Below, piece by piece: positions 44,953 to 53,090 of a stretch of 64,000 nt of DNA. A model generated the notes under the pieces. It was not told the DNA's origin and searched no databases. It saw only the letters and a list, made by a program, of their open reading frames with translations. The stretch comes from Variovorax boronicumulans (GTDB lineage: Bacteria; Pseudomonadota; Gammaproteobacteria; Burkholderiales; Burkholderiaceae_C), in the NCBI RefSeq assembly GCF_029892485.1, contig NZ_JARXVG010000005.1, forward strand, positions 186,001 to 250,000, given 5' to 3'. The position numbers and the translations under genes are program-made. The first letter of the stretch is position 1, and each line of letters starts with the position of its first letter.

Positions 44953-45972
44953 ATGGCCCATTCTCGTTCCTCTCTCTTCTTTTCCCTGTCGCGCCGCTCG
45001 CTGCTGTCGGCCGCGGCCGTTCTTTGCGCCGCGGCGTCGCCAGCGGCCTTCGCCCAGCAAGACTGGCCACAGCAGCCCGTCACGCTGATCATGGGCTTTC
45101 CTGCCGGCTCGGGTGTGGATGTGGTCGCCCGCACGATCCAGGAGCCACTGTCGAAGCAATTGGGGCGGCCGGTCATCATCGACTACAGGTCGGGCGCCGC
45201 CGGCAACATCGCCAGCGAGTACGTGGCGCATTCGAAGCCCGACGGCTACACGCTTTCGTTCGGCACCGCGGCCACGCATGGCAGCAATGCCGCGCTCTAC
45301 AAGAAGCTGCCCTTCGACGTGGAGGCCGACTTTGTGCCGGTGGCCCCGGTGCTCGATGTGTCGAACGTGCTCACCATCAATTCGAGCGTGATCGACGTGA
45401 AGACCTTGAAGGAGTTCGTCGACCTGGTCAAGGCGAACCCCGGCAAGTACAACTATGCGTCTACAGGCAACGGCGCGGGGACGCACATGGCGTTTGCCGA
45501 ATTCAATTCACGCCTTGGGCTGAACATGGTGCATGTGCCGTACAAGGGCGGCCCCGAAGCCATCACGTCGGTGGTGCGTGGCGAGACCTGCTGCATCATG
45601 AATCAGGTGCAGACGGTGCTGCCGCACTACAAGGCGGGCAAGGTGCGCCTGCTGGGGGTGACCACGGCCGCGCCGGTGGCCGCGGTGAAAGAGGTGCCCA
45701 CCATCGCGTCGAGCGGCGTGCCGGGCACCAAGGGCTTCGACAGCTCGATCTGGTTCGGCATCTTCGCGCCCAAGGGCACGGACCCGCAGATCGTGGACAA
45801 GCTCAATGCCGCGGTGAAGGCGGTGCTGGAGCAGCCCGAAATCCGCGAGAAGTTCGAGGCGCAGGGGAACACCATTCGCATCGAGTCGCCTGCGCAGTTC
45901 AAGAAGACGGTGCATGAGAACCGGGTGAAATGGGCTGAGGTGGCGAAGGCTGCGAATATCAGCATCGACTGA
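44953..45972 (+). CDS. TctC/Bug family solute-binding protein
   Basis: Second Bug protein of the window, 339 residues. It has an RR-containing signal peptide (LSRRSLLSAAAVLCAAASPAAFAQQ) and the family signature WPQQPVTLIMGFPAGSGVDV. The later pieces YNYASTGNGAGTHMA and MVHVPYKGGPEA are also typical. There are no adjacent TctAB genes. An ATG ten codons upstream is possible, but the one at 44953 directly precedes the signal peptide. The ligand is not predictable. Confidence 0.9.
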   Translation: MAHSRSSLFFSLSRRSLLSAAAVLCAAASPAAFAQQDWPQQPVTLIMGFPAGSGVDVVARTIQEPLSKQLGRPVIIDYRSGAAGNIASEYVAHSKPDGYTLSFGTAATHGSNAALYKKLPFDVEADFVPVAPVLDVSNVLTINSSVIDVKTLKEFVDLVKANPGKYNYASTGNGAGTHMAFAEFNSRLGLNMVHVPYKGGPEAITSVVRGETCCIMNQVQTVLPHYKAGKVRLLGVTTAAPVAAVKEVPTIASSGVPGTKGFDSSIWFGIFAPKGTDPQIVDKLNAAVKAVLEQPEIREKFEAQGNTIRIESPAQFKKTVHENRVKWAEVAKAANISID

Positions 45973-45989
45973 CTGGTGCGGGCTGCGTT

Positions 45990-46100
45990 CAGGGCGCGTG
46001 CGCAGGCCACCGGGTACTTCCCTCCGCGAATGTCCCCCGCCTTCGGCTCCTCCTTGATTTCGCTGCGAGAAGCACCCGGTGCCCTGCGCACCCGGGCACG
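45990..46100 (+). repeat. Palindromic interspersed repeat, copy C
   Basis: Third copy of the element seen at 20181-20430. Arms at 46000-46022 and 46067-46089 pair at 20 of 23 positions. Compared with copy A, several arm bases changed on both sides so that pairing is kept. The core again has TCCGCGAATGTCC, a small GCC/GGC hairpin and TTGATTTCGCTGC. It fills most of the space between the converging TctC and TorF genes. Confidence 0.85.
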
Positions 46101-46141
46101 CTGTGGGTGCGCGGCTGGCACGGGTGCTCTGACTGCCTGAA

Positions 46142-46972
46142 CTACAGCGTCTTCGTCAGCGTGACGATGAAGCGCGCCTTGTTCGGGGAGTAGGTTGTGC
46201 GTCCGAAGGTGCCGAAGCCGAAGTCTGCGCCGGGGTTGCTCACCGACGTGTACGCGCTCTTCTTGTTTGCGCCCTGCACCGAGCCGGCCAGCGAGAGGCC
46301 GTTGCCCAGGTCGTACGAGGCGCCGACGTTGTAGTCGACGTAGCTCTTGTAGCCAAGGCTGCGGATATCGCTCGACATGTTGGTGTAGCCCACGGCCGTT
46401 TTCAGCGTGAGCTTGGGCACGATCTCCTTGCTGTAGGCCAGGTTCAGGTAGCCGGTGTTCGTGCCCTTCAGGCCCGAGCCGGCCTTGTTGCCTGCGTAGC
46501 CGAAGTAGTCCTTGGACACGGTGTGCGAGTACTTCAGCGTGAACGAGCCGATGGTCTCGTCGGTGTAGGCGGCGCTGCTGTACAGCTCGGTGGTGTTGCC
46601 CGATGAGTTGCCCGGGTAGACGTAGGTGAGGGCGCCCACGTCCATGTCGAAGGGGCCGGCCTTGAATTTGTAGCCGCCGTAGAAGTCGCTCTCCAGGCTG
46701 TTGCCCTTGAGCCAGTTGACGCTCGAATTCCAGTTGCCCACATAGAAGCCGCTGTCGCCGAAGGCGTGGTCGAAGCCGCCCTGGATGGCGGGCTTGAAGC
46801 CGCTGGTCTTGGCGTAGTCGTTCTTGCCCAGCATGTCCTGGTCTTGCCCGCGGAACTTGTAGTTGCTGGTGAGCGAGACGTTGCCGCTGAGCTGCGCGCT
46901 TGCGAGCATCGGAAGGGCGATGAGGGTGGGGAGAAGGAGTGCCGGCAAGGCGATGCGGACAAGGTGTTTCAT
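46142..46972 (-). CDS. TorF family putative porin
   Basis: Outer-membrane beta-barrel protein of 276 residues. A signal peptide (LLLPTLIALPMLASA) is followed by the family start QLSGNVSLTSNYKFRGQDQD, and the chain alternates short amphipathic strands ending in a C-terminal ARFIVTLTKTL typical of outer-membrane proteins. The family (TIGR02001) is a predicted porin; what it transports is unknown. Confidence 0.9.
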   Translation of the reverse strand: MKHLVRIALPALLLPTLIALPMLASAQLSGNVSLTSNYKFRGQDQDMLGKNDYAKTSGFKPAIQGGFDHAFGDSGFYVGNWNSSVNWLKGNSLESDFYGGYKFKAGPFDMDVGALTYVYPGNSSGNTTELYSSAAYTDETIGSFTLKYSHTVSKDYFGYAGNKAGSGLKGTNTGYLNLAYSKEIVPKLTLKTAVGYTNMSSDIRSLGYKSYVDYNVGASYDLGNGLSLAGSVQGANKKSAYTSVSNPGADFGFGTFGRTTYSPNKARFIVTLTKTL

Positions 46973-47075
46973 CGAAAGAAATCGCTAACGGATGGAGGAG
47001 CCGGCAGCGTAGGAGCGGGCGTCTAAAAGCCGCGTAAAAAATGAGGCCCCGGCCGCAAAAGTTTCGAACGCAGCC

Positions 47076-48005
47076 TTAGCCCGTTGGCGTGCCGCGGCGC
47101 GCAGGCATCGTCATCGCAACCACGCCAGCCACGATGCACGCGAGCCCGACCCACGCGGTGGGCGAGAGCGTCTCGCCGAGGAACGCCACGCCAATCGCCA
47201 CGCCGATGGGCACGCGCAGGTAGGCCTGCGCGGCGGTCGACATCGGCCCCAGTGTCTTGATGAGGCGGAAGTAGATGGTGAAGGCGAGGGCTGTCGACAG
47301 CACCGCGAGCGCCAGCACCGCCATCACCGACGCGGCCGATGGCGCGAGTGTCCAGGGCCTGTCGATCGCGATGCTCGCGGGCAGCAGCATCGCGGCGCCG
47401 CTCAGCAGCGAGCCCGCGGCCGGCACCATCGGGTCCAGCCCCTTGAACACGCGGCCGAGCATCGCGGCGCAGCCGTAGCAGACGGCGGCTGCCACCAGAC
47501 CGAGCTGCGCGAGCAGCGAATGCCCGAGGCCATCCAGCGCCTCGAAGCCGACGATCAGGCAGATGCCCGCCAGCCCCGCGCCCACGCCGAACAGCCGGCG
47601 CAGCGTGGGCTTGTCGGCGCCGCCCATGCAGAGGCCGAGCAGGAAGATGAAGATCGGCGAAGTCGAGTTGAGGATGGTCGCGAGCCCGGCATCCACACTG
47701 CGCTCGGCCCACGCGATGAGCGTGAACGGCAGCACGCTGTTCAGGCACGCCTGCAGCGCGAAGCGCCTCCACATCGCGGGCTCGGTCGGCAGCTTCACTC
47801 CGCGCATGCGCAGCACTGCGAGCAGCAGCAGGCCGGCGACCAGCGTGCGCGCCGCGATCAGCGTGACGGGCGGCAGCGTCTGCACGCCGATCTTGATGAA
47901 GGTGTACGAGGCGCCCCAGCAGGTCGCGAGCACGGCGAGCAGCGCCCATTCGAAGGCGAGGTTGGGGCGGGTCCTGGCGGCGGTATCGAGTGCGGTCGTG
48001 TGCAT
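47076..48005 (-). CDS. EamA/DMT family transporter
   Basis: Inner-membrane protein of 309 residues with ten predicted helices in two EamA repeats. The first repeat begins WALLAVLATCWGASYTFIKIG and contains WAERSVDAGLATILNSTSPI; the second includes STAAQAYLRVPIGVAIGVAFLGE. Such proteins export amino acids or other metabolites. The start at 48005 is the one closest to the conserved sequence. It is divergent from the CodA-like gene. Confidence 0.9.
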   Translation of the reverse strand: MHTTALDTAARTRPNLAFEWALLAVLATCWGASYTFIKIGVQTLPPVTLIAARTLVAGLLLLAVLRMRGVKLPTEPAMWRRFALQACLNSVLPFTLIAWAERSVDAGLATILNSTSPIFIFLLGLCMGGADKPTLRRLFGVGAGLAGICLIVGFEALDGLGHSLLAQLGLVAAAVCYGCAAMLGRVFKGLDPMVPAAGSLLSGAAMLLPASIAIDRPWTLAPSAASVMAVLALAVLSTALAFTIYFRLIKTLGPMSTAAQAYLRVPIGVAIGVAFLGETLSPTAWVGLACIVAGVVAMTMPARRGTPTG

Positions 48006-48115
48006 GGTGCGCCGATCATCGCGAGAGGGCGGCATGAACACTTCGGCCTGGAACGAACCGTGTGCGTGATGACCGCCGGCCCGAATCTGGGTAGGCTGTT
48101 CATGACAACCGCTCG

Positions 48116-49336
48116 ATGCCTTCCCATATGCCCATGCCCACGCTCCTGATCCGCAATGTTCGCCCCATGGGCGCCTCCCCCGTCGACGTGCTGGTGCGCG
48201 ATGGCCGCATCGCTGAAATCGGCACCGCGCTTGCCGCGCCCGCCGATGCAACGGTGGAAGAGGGCGGCGGCGCCTTGCTGCTCCCCGGCCTCGTCGAAGG
48301 CCACACGCATCTCGACAAGACGATGTGGGGCATGGACTGGTATCGCAACGAAGTTGGCACCAACCTCATCGACAAGATCGAGAACGAGCGCGCCTTCCGC
48401 CATGCCAGCGGGCACGACGCAGCGGTGCAATCGCTCGCGCTCGCCAAAGCATTCCTCGCGCTGGGCACCACGCGGCTGCGCACGCATGTCGATGTAGACA
48501 CCCAGGCCGGCCTGCGCCACCTCGAAGGCACGCTGCGCACGCGCGAGGCGCTGCGCGAGCTGCAGCAGATCCAGGTCGTCGCGTTTCCGCAGTCGGGCCT
48601 GTTGAGCCGCTCCGGCACGGCCGAGTTGCTCGACCAATCGCTCGCGCTCGGCGCCGATGTGCTCGGCGGCCTCGACCCCTGCGCCATCGATGGCGACCCG
48701 GTGCGCTCGCTCGATGTGCTCTTCGCCATCGCCGACAGGCACCAGCGCCCCATCGACATCCACCTGCACGAGCCGGGGGCCATGGGCGCGTTTTCGCTCG
48801 AGCTGATCCTTCAGCGCACCGAGGCGCTTGGGATGCAGGGCAAGGTTGCGATCAGCCACGGCTTTTGCCTCGGCGACGTGGGCGAACGCGAGCGCGAGAC
48901 GCTGCTCGCGCGCATGGCCAGGCTCGGCGTGGTGCTCATCACCAGCGCGCCGCCCTCGCGCAGCGTGCCGCCGCTCATGGCCTGCCGGCAGGCGGGCGTG
49001 ACGGTGGTCGGCGGCAATGACGGCATCCGCGACGCATGGACGCCCTACGGCAACCCTGACATGCTGGAGCGCGCGATGCTCATCGGCCTGCGCTACAACC
49101 TGCGCCGCGACGACGAGGTCGAAGTGGCGCTGGACACCGTCACCTATTCGGGGGCGCGCGGCTGCGGCTTCGAGGCCTATGGACTGGAGATCGGCGACCG
49201 CGCCGACCTGGTGCTGGTCGATGCGCAGACGCTCGCGCATGCAGTGGTGGCGCGCCCTGTGCGCAGGCTGGTGGTAGCGGGCGGCCGGGTGGTGGCGCGC
49301 AACGGCTTGCTGCAGCCAGAGGCGGCGGCGTTGTGA
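48116..49336 (+). CDS. Amidohydrolase, cytosine deaminase (CodA)-like
   Basis: Metal-dependent hydrolase of 406 residues. Zinc/iron ligands are seen in LVEGHTHLDKTMWG, HVDVDTQAGLRH, IDIHLHEPG and the histidine ISHGFCLGD, with the catalytic aspartate in VVGGNDGIRDAW. This set of motifs is that of CodA and related deaminases of cyclic amides. The exact substrate is open. ATG at 48116 is taken; 48128 and 48134 are in frame and also possible, as no clear ribosome binding site decides. Confidence 0.88.
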   Translation: MPSHMPMPTLLIRNVRPMGASPVDVLVRDGRIAEIGTALAAPADATVEEGGGALLLPGLVEGHTHLDKTMWGMDWYRNEVGTNLIDKIENERAFRHASGHDAAVQSLALAKAFLALGTTRLRTHVDVDTQAGLRHLEGTLRTREALRELQQIQVVAFPQSGLLSRSGTAELLDQSLALGADVLGGLDPCAIDGDPVRSLDVLFAIADRHQRPIDIHLHEPGAMGAFSLELILQRTEALGMQGKVAISHGFCLGDVGERERETLLARMARLGVVLITSAPPSRSVPPLMACRQAGVTVVGGNDGIRDAWTPYGNPDMLERAMLIGLRYNLRRDDEVEVALDTVTYSGARGCGFEAYGLEIGDRADLVLVDAQTLAHAVVARPVRRLVVAGGRVVARNGLLQPEAAAL

Positions 49337-49448
49337 CCGGCTCTACTGTGGGGCGCAGCCCACAGGCCATGCGCGGCCACGGCTGACACGCTGCCGTCGC
49401 CAGCGATGCAACCATCGACTCCGATTTCAATACTTGGAGGAACACCCG

Positions 49449-49706
49449 ATGAACAAGACCCTGATCGCACTCGCCACTTCGCTCACCCTGCTCGCGGCCG
49501 GCACGGCCAACGCGCAGATCGGCAAGGCCGCTTCCGAAGCGACCGATGCCGCGCAGCACAAGATCGACGAGAAGCAGGCCGACAGCAAGGCCAAGAAGAG
49601 CGGCCCGGTCGGCAAGGCGGTGAACAACGTCAAGTCGGGCTATCACAAGAACCGCTCGAAGAGCTCGGCCAGCAAGGCCAAGCAATCGCTCAAGAACGCG
49701 GGCTGA
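49449..49706 (+). CDS. Small secreted basic protein of unknown function
   Basis: Protein of 85 residues. It has a clear signal peptide (IALATSLTLLAAGTANA) and a mature part of about 63 residues that is very rich in lysine, serine and alanine, predicted helical (AQHKIDEKQADSKAKKSGP). A strong GGAGG lies eight bases before ATG 49449. It ends one base before the convergent TetR gene. No family recognised. Confidence 0.8.
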   Translation: MNKTLIALATSLTLLAAGTANAQIGKAASEATDAAQHKIDEKQADSKAKKSGPVGKAVNNVKSGYHKNRSKSSASKAKQSLKNAG

Positions 49707-50339
49707 TCAAGCGGCGGTCGCCGGCTGCTGGTTCTGGGCCAGCTGCAGCAGCGCCATCCCCGCGCTGACAAATGAACGCACGGGCCCCTTCTTGCCCGTC
49801 AGGTGGCCGTTCATGTAGGCCCCGTCGAACAGTAGCCCCAGCTGGTCCGCCAGCTCCACGGGCTTGCGAATGCCCGCCCCCTTCGCCAGCGCGGCGAGGC
49901 GGCGGTGCAGTTCGAGCTTGTGCCGCGTGGTGATGGCGCGCGCCGGGTGCGCGGCATCCGGAAACTCGGTCGCCACGTTGAGGAACGGGCAGCCGCGGTA
50001 CGTCGGCTTGAGGATGTGGTTGGCAATCCATCGGATGTGCACTTCCAGTTCCGCCAACGGGTCGCCCTTCGCCTTCTCCGCCACGCCGTCCCAATCGCTC
50101 CAGTACTCCGCGTCTTCGCGCTCCAGGAACGCGACGACCAGATCGTCCTTGGTCGCGAAGTGCCGATAGAGGCTGGTCTTGGCGACACCCGATCGCTCGA
50201 CCACCAGGTCGACCCCCACGGCCCTCACACCCTCTTGATAGAACAGCGCCGTCGCGGTTTCGAGAATGCGCTCACGCGCGACCGAGGGGCTGCGTTCGGG
50301 GGCGGCTGCTTCGGCGGCCACGGCTGTGCGTTTGTTCAT
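49707..50339 (-). CDS. TetR family transcriptional regulator
   Basis: Repressor of 210 residues. The DNA-binding domain runs from about residue 20 to 65 (ARERILETATALFYQEGVRA, then VVERSGVAKTSLYRHFATKDDL). The C-terminal ligand domain has FLNVATEFPDAAHPA, common in TetR members next to short oxidoreductase genes. It is divergent from the saccharopine-dehydrogenase-like gene, and the shared region has two copies of a perfect palindrome that are probably its operators. Confidence 0.93.
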   Translation of the reverse strand: MNKRTAVAAEAAAPERSPSVARERILETATALFYQEGVRAVGVDLVVERSGVAKTSLYRHFATKDDLVVAFLEREDAEYWSDWDGVAEKAKGDPLAELEVHIRWIANHILKPTYRGCPFLNVATEFPDAAHPARAITTRHKLELHRRLAALAKGAGIRKPVELADQLGLLFDGAYMNGHLTGKKGPVRSFVSAGMALLQLAQNQQPATAA

Positions 50340-50353
50340 GCGCGCAGTTTACC

Positions 50354-50412
50354 TTGACACGCTACAGATCTGTACTCTAAGCTCCGCGCCGAGGAGTACA
50401 GATCTGTAGCGT
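50354..50412. promoter_or_regulatory. Divergent promoter with paired TetR operators
   Basis: TACAGATCTGTA, a perfect 12-base palindrome, occurs at 50363-50374 and again at 50397-50408. The two sites lie in opposite orientation within 19-base exact inverted copies (50359-50377 and 50394-50412), separated by 16 bases. A TTGACA -35 box at 50354-50359 precedes the first site for rightward transcription. The spacing suits cooperative binding of two repressor dimers. Confidence 0.8.
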
Positions 50413-50449
50413 TGTGCGGCGGGCTGCTCGAAAAAAGAGGGAATCAGAA

Positions 50450-51481
50450 ATGCAATCGAACCCATCCGTCGTCGTCTATGGCGCCTATGGCCACACCGGC
50501 GGTTTCGTGGTGTCGGAGCTGCAGAGGCGCGGCTGGACGCCGATCCTGTCCGGCCGCGACGCCGCCAAGCTCGACGCACTCGCAACCGAATACCCCGAGC
50601 TCGAAATGCGCCCCGCCTCGGTGGACGATGCCCCCGCGCTCGACCGCGCGCTCCAGGGCGCCGCGGCCGTCATCAACTGCGCGGGCCCTTTCGCCAGCAC
50701 CTCCGGCCCGGTAATCGAAGCGGCACTGCGCGCGCGCATTCCCTACCTCGACGTTGCCGCCGAAATCGAAGCCAACATCGACACCTTCGCGCTGTATGCC
50801 GACCCGGCACGCGAGGCCGGCGTCGTCGTCGTGCATGCGATGGCGTTCTACGGCGGGCTCGGCGACCTGCTCGCGACCGCAGCCATGGGCGACTGGACAT
50901 CGGCCGATGAAATCTCCATCGCCTACGGCCTCGACAGCTGGCTGCCAACGACCGGCACGCTGGTCGCGGGCCAGGTCTCCAGGCAGCGCCGCGATGGCCG
51001 GCGCGTCGTCTTCGGCGATGGGAAGATCTCGTACGTGACGGGCGCTGCACCGGTCGTCGAATGGAACTTCCCCGCGCCCTTGGGCAGGCAGCAGGCCGTC
51101 TCGGAGTTCACCATGGCCGACACGGTGACGATCTCGCGCCACATCCAGGTGCCCGAGATCCGCTCGTACATGACGCTCGCCGCTGTCAAGGACCTGACCG
51201 ATCCGAGCCAGAAGGCGCCGACGGCCAGCGACGCGAGCGGCCGGTCGTCGCAGACCTTCGTGGTCGAGGTGATCGCGCGCCGCGGCGGCGAGGAGCGCAG
51301 GGCGGTTGCGAGTGGACGCGACATCTATGCGTTCACCGCACCGCTGGTCGTGGAGGCCCTGGCCCGCGTCGTCGGCGGGCAGGTCAAGACGCCCGGCGTG
51401 CTGACCGCCGGCGAGGCCTTCGATGCGCGCGACTTCCTCGCATCGCTCAGCCCCGGGCACCTGTCGTTCGATATTCGATAG
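50450..51481 (+). CDS. Saccharopine dehydrogenase-like NAD(P)-binding oxidoreductase
   Basis: Oxidoreductase of 343 residues. The N-terminal Rossmann fold reads VVVYGAYGHTGGFVVSELQRRG, followed by LSGRDAAKLDAL and VINCAGPFASTSGPVIEAAL, the pattern of saccharopine-dehydrogenase-like (trans-acting enoyl reductase type) proteins. The substrate is unknown. The ribosome binding site GAGGG lies about nine bases before ATG 50450. It is controlled from the paired operators shared with the divergent TetR gene. Confidence 0.9.
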   Translation: MQSNPSVVVYGAYGHTGGFVVSELQRRGWTPILSGRDAAKLDALATEYPELEMRPASVDDAPALDRALQGAAAVINCAGPFASTSGPVIEAALRARIPYLDVAAEIEANIDTFALYADPAREAGVVVVHAMAFYGGLGDLLATAAMGDWTSADEISIAYGLDSWLPTTGTLVAGQVSRQRRDGRRVVFGDGKISYVTGAAPVVEWNFPAPLGRQQAVSEFTMADTVTISRHIQVPEIRSYMTLAAVKDLTDPSQKAPTASDASGRSSQTFVVEVIARRGGEERRAVASGRDIYAFTAPLVVEALARVVGGQVKTPGVLTAGEAFDARDFLASLSPGHLSFDIR

Positions 51482-51506
51482 AGGCGCTCACTACACTGGC
51501 TGCCCG

Positions 51507-52220
51507 ATGAGCCAACGCCTCACCTCCTACTTCTGGAACAGCACCGCGCTGCGCAGCCGCAGCGTGAGCGGCATCGTGCTGTCGGGGACGGTCGATGTGC
51601 CCCAGCCGCCCGCGCGGCTCATGGCCGATTGGGAACGCGACATTTCCCAGACCCTGTTCCTCGAACCCGGCGACGTCGAACCCTTGTCGCTGGCGCGCGC
51701 CCGCATGCGCTGGCCCGACCACAAACGCTGTGTGCAGGCGATGAGCGAGTGGACGCGGTCGCTCGGCTTGAACGAGGTGCTGGCTTCCAGCGACATCGCC
51801 CTGATGGCCTGTCGCGGCGCGCGCTACCACCACGACGGCGAGCAATACGGCAGCGCCGCTTTCTGCAATCTCTTCGTGAGCGAGGACAAGGGGCTGGACG
51901 TGCACTTTCCCGGCACCGGCCATCGCATTCCATTGGCCAGGGGCACGGTGCTGATATTCGACACCGCGCAGCCGCATGCGGTGATCCGCCGCGGTGCCAG
52001 CGGTTTCGATGCAGAGGACTTCGCGGCCGGGCGCGACTGCAGCCAGCTGTTCCTCACGTGGGAGCTTCCCATCGACAACGCCGATGTGGCGCGCGAATTG
52101 CGCATCGAATTCGACATCGACCCCTCGACCGCATCGCAGTTGAATGATGAGCAGGTCTGGCTCGACGGCGCGCGCGCGAGCGTGTGCCCCGAATCCGGCC
52201 GCTGGCGCGCGGCCGGCTGA
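51507..52220 (+). CDS. Hypothetical protein, possible 2OG-Fe(II) oxygenase fold
   Basis: Protein of 237 residues, no family recognised with certainty. The middle contains an H-x-D (ARYHHDGEQYG) and, about 50 residues later, a histidine followed by arginine (FDTAQPHAVIRRG). This is the spacing of the iron-binding facial triad and 2-oxoglutarate-binding arginine of Fe(II)/2OG dioxygenases. The region between them is beta-rich with GTVLIFD, as in that fold. It lies 25 bp after the dehydrogenase gene and may be in its operon. Confidence 0.65.
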   Translation: MSQRLTSYFWNSTALRSRSVSGIVLSGTVDVPQPPARLMADWERDISQTLFLEPGDVEPLSLARARMRWPDHKRCVQAMSEWTRSLGLNEVLASSDIALMACRGARYHHDGEQYGSAAFCNLFVSEDKGLDVHFPGTGHRIPLARGTVLIFDTAQPHAVIRRGASGFDAEDFAAGRDCSQLFLTWELPIDNADVARELRIEFDIDPSTASQLNDEQVWLDGARASVCPESGRWRAAG

Positions 52221-52232
52221 GGCGAAGAAACC

Positions 52233-52643
52233 TCAGCCTTGCGTGGCGCGCAGCAGCTCCGCCTTCTGCGCCAGTGCCACTGCCTCGACGATCTGCTCGA
52301 CCGAGAGCGACCCCGTCAACTCGACCTCGCCTGCAAGAACGCTGTCCAGCGCGTCCTTTCCCGCACTGCTCGTGAGCCATGCGAACACCGAAGTGATCGT
52401 TCCGCCGCCGAACTTGGCCTGCAGCGCCTTCGATGCCGCGCGGCTCACCTCCGCAAACGCGGCATGGTCCGCCGCGGACGAAGCCGCGCGCACGACGACG
52501 CAGAAGGCCTCCAGCTTGTCGGCTTCGGTGCGCAGGCGCCGGGCCTTGCCTGCACTCTGCGCGGCGCGCGCGTGGGGCTTGGCTGCGGACCCATCGTCCG
52601 GCTGGTCCGTCGGTGAAGGAGGGGTGAGAGGTTCGGTCGGCAT
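52233..52643 (-). CDS. Hypothetical protein
   Basis: Protein of 136 residues with a proline-rich N-terminus and a helical remainder (AFAEVSRAASKALQAKFGGG, LSVEQIVEAVALAQKAELL). No signal peptide or known domain. It converges on the previous gene with 12 bp between. The start is taken as ATG 52643; a TTG at 52661 is also in frame. Confidence 0.6.
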   Translation of the reverse strand: MPTEPLTPPSPTDQPDDGSAAKPHARAAQSAGKARRLRTEADKLEAFCVVVRAASSAADHAAFAEVSRAASKALQAKFGGGTITSVFAWLTSSAGKDALDSVLAGEVELTGSLSVEQIVEAVALAQKAELLRATQG

Positions 52644-52705
52644 GGATGCATTCGTTTTCAAGGAGCCTTCGATTGTCCCCGCACGGCACCTCGCTCGCTC
52701 GCCGA

Positions 52706-52914
52706 TGGCTCGGTGCGATTCACGACGAATTCATCGCAGCATCGCCGCATGTCACGCGCACATCGCGCGCGGCGACAACATTCACGCACTCACCGCGGCC
52801 TTGATGCTGCCTTGCTACCAAGCCGGGTTCTGCAGCCTCGTGCGCGAACTCGATGCCGTGCAGGCAAGTGAACTAATGGCTTCGCTCGAGCCGTTTGCAG
52901 CGATCGCCGCATGA
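52706..52914 (+). CDS. Small hypothetical protein
   Basis: Open frame of 69 residues whose codons mostly end in G or C in its second half, as in real genes of this genome. The sequence includes IHALTAALMLPCYQAGFCSL and a helical C-terminus. A weak terminator begins six bases after the stop, which supports it. The frame extends upstream to ATG 52642, where it would overlap the divergent gene start. No ribosome binding site is clear. Confidence 0.4.
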
Positions 52915-52919
52915 AGACG

Positions 52920-52942
52920 ACTACCTAAGTGCGTAGTTTTTT
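52920..52942 (+). terminator. Short rho-independent terminator
   Basis: ACTAC/GTAGT stem with an eight-base loop, running into a stretch of six T. The stem is short, so efficiency may be low. It follows the small gene at 52706-52914. Confidence 0.5.
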
Positions 52943-53090
52943 GCGTTGCGGCGCCGAGCGATTTCTTGCGCGGCGTTCGGAATTACGCCGATGGATTGAA
53001 CGGGATTCCACGCGTAGACGATGCACATGCCAGAGGCAGAGACTCCGCTTCCCCAACCCGGGGAATTCAATGATTTGAAAGGAGCTGGTC

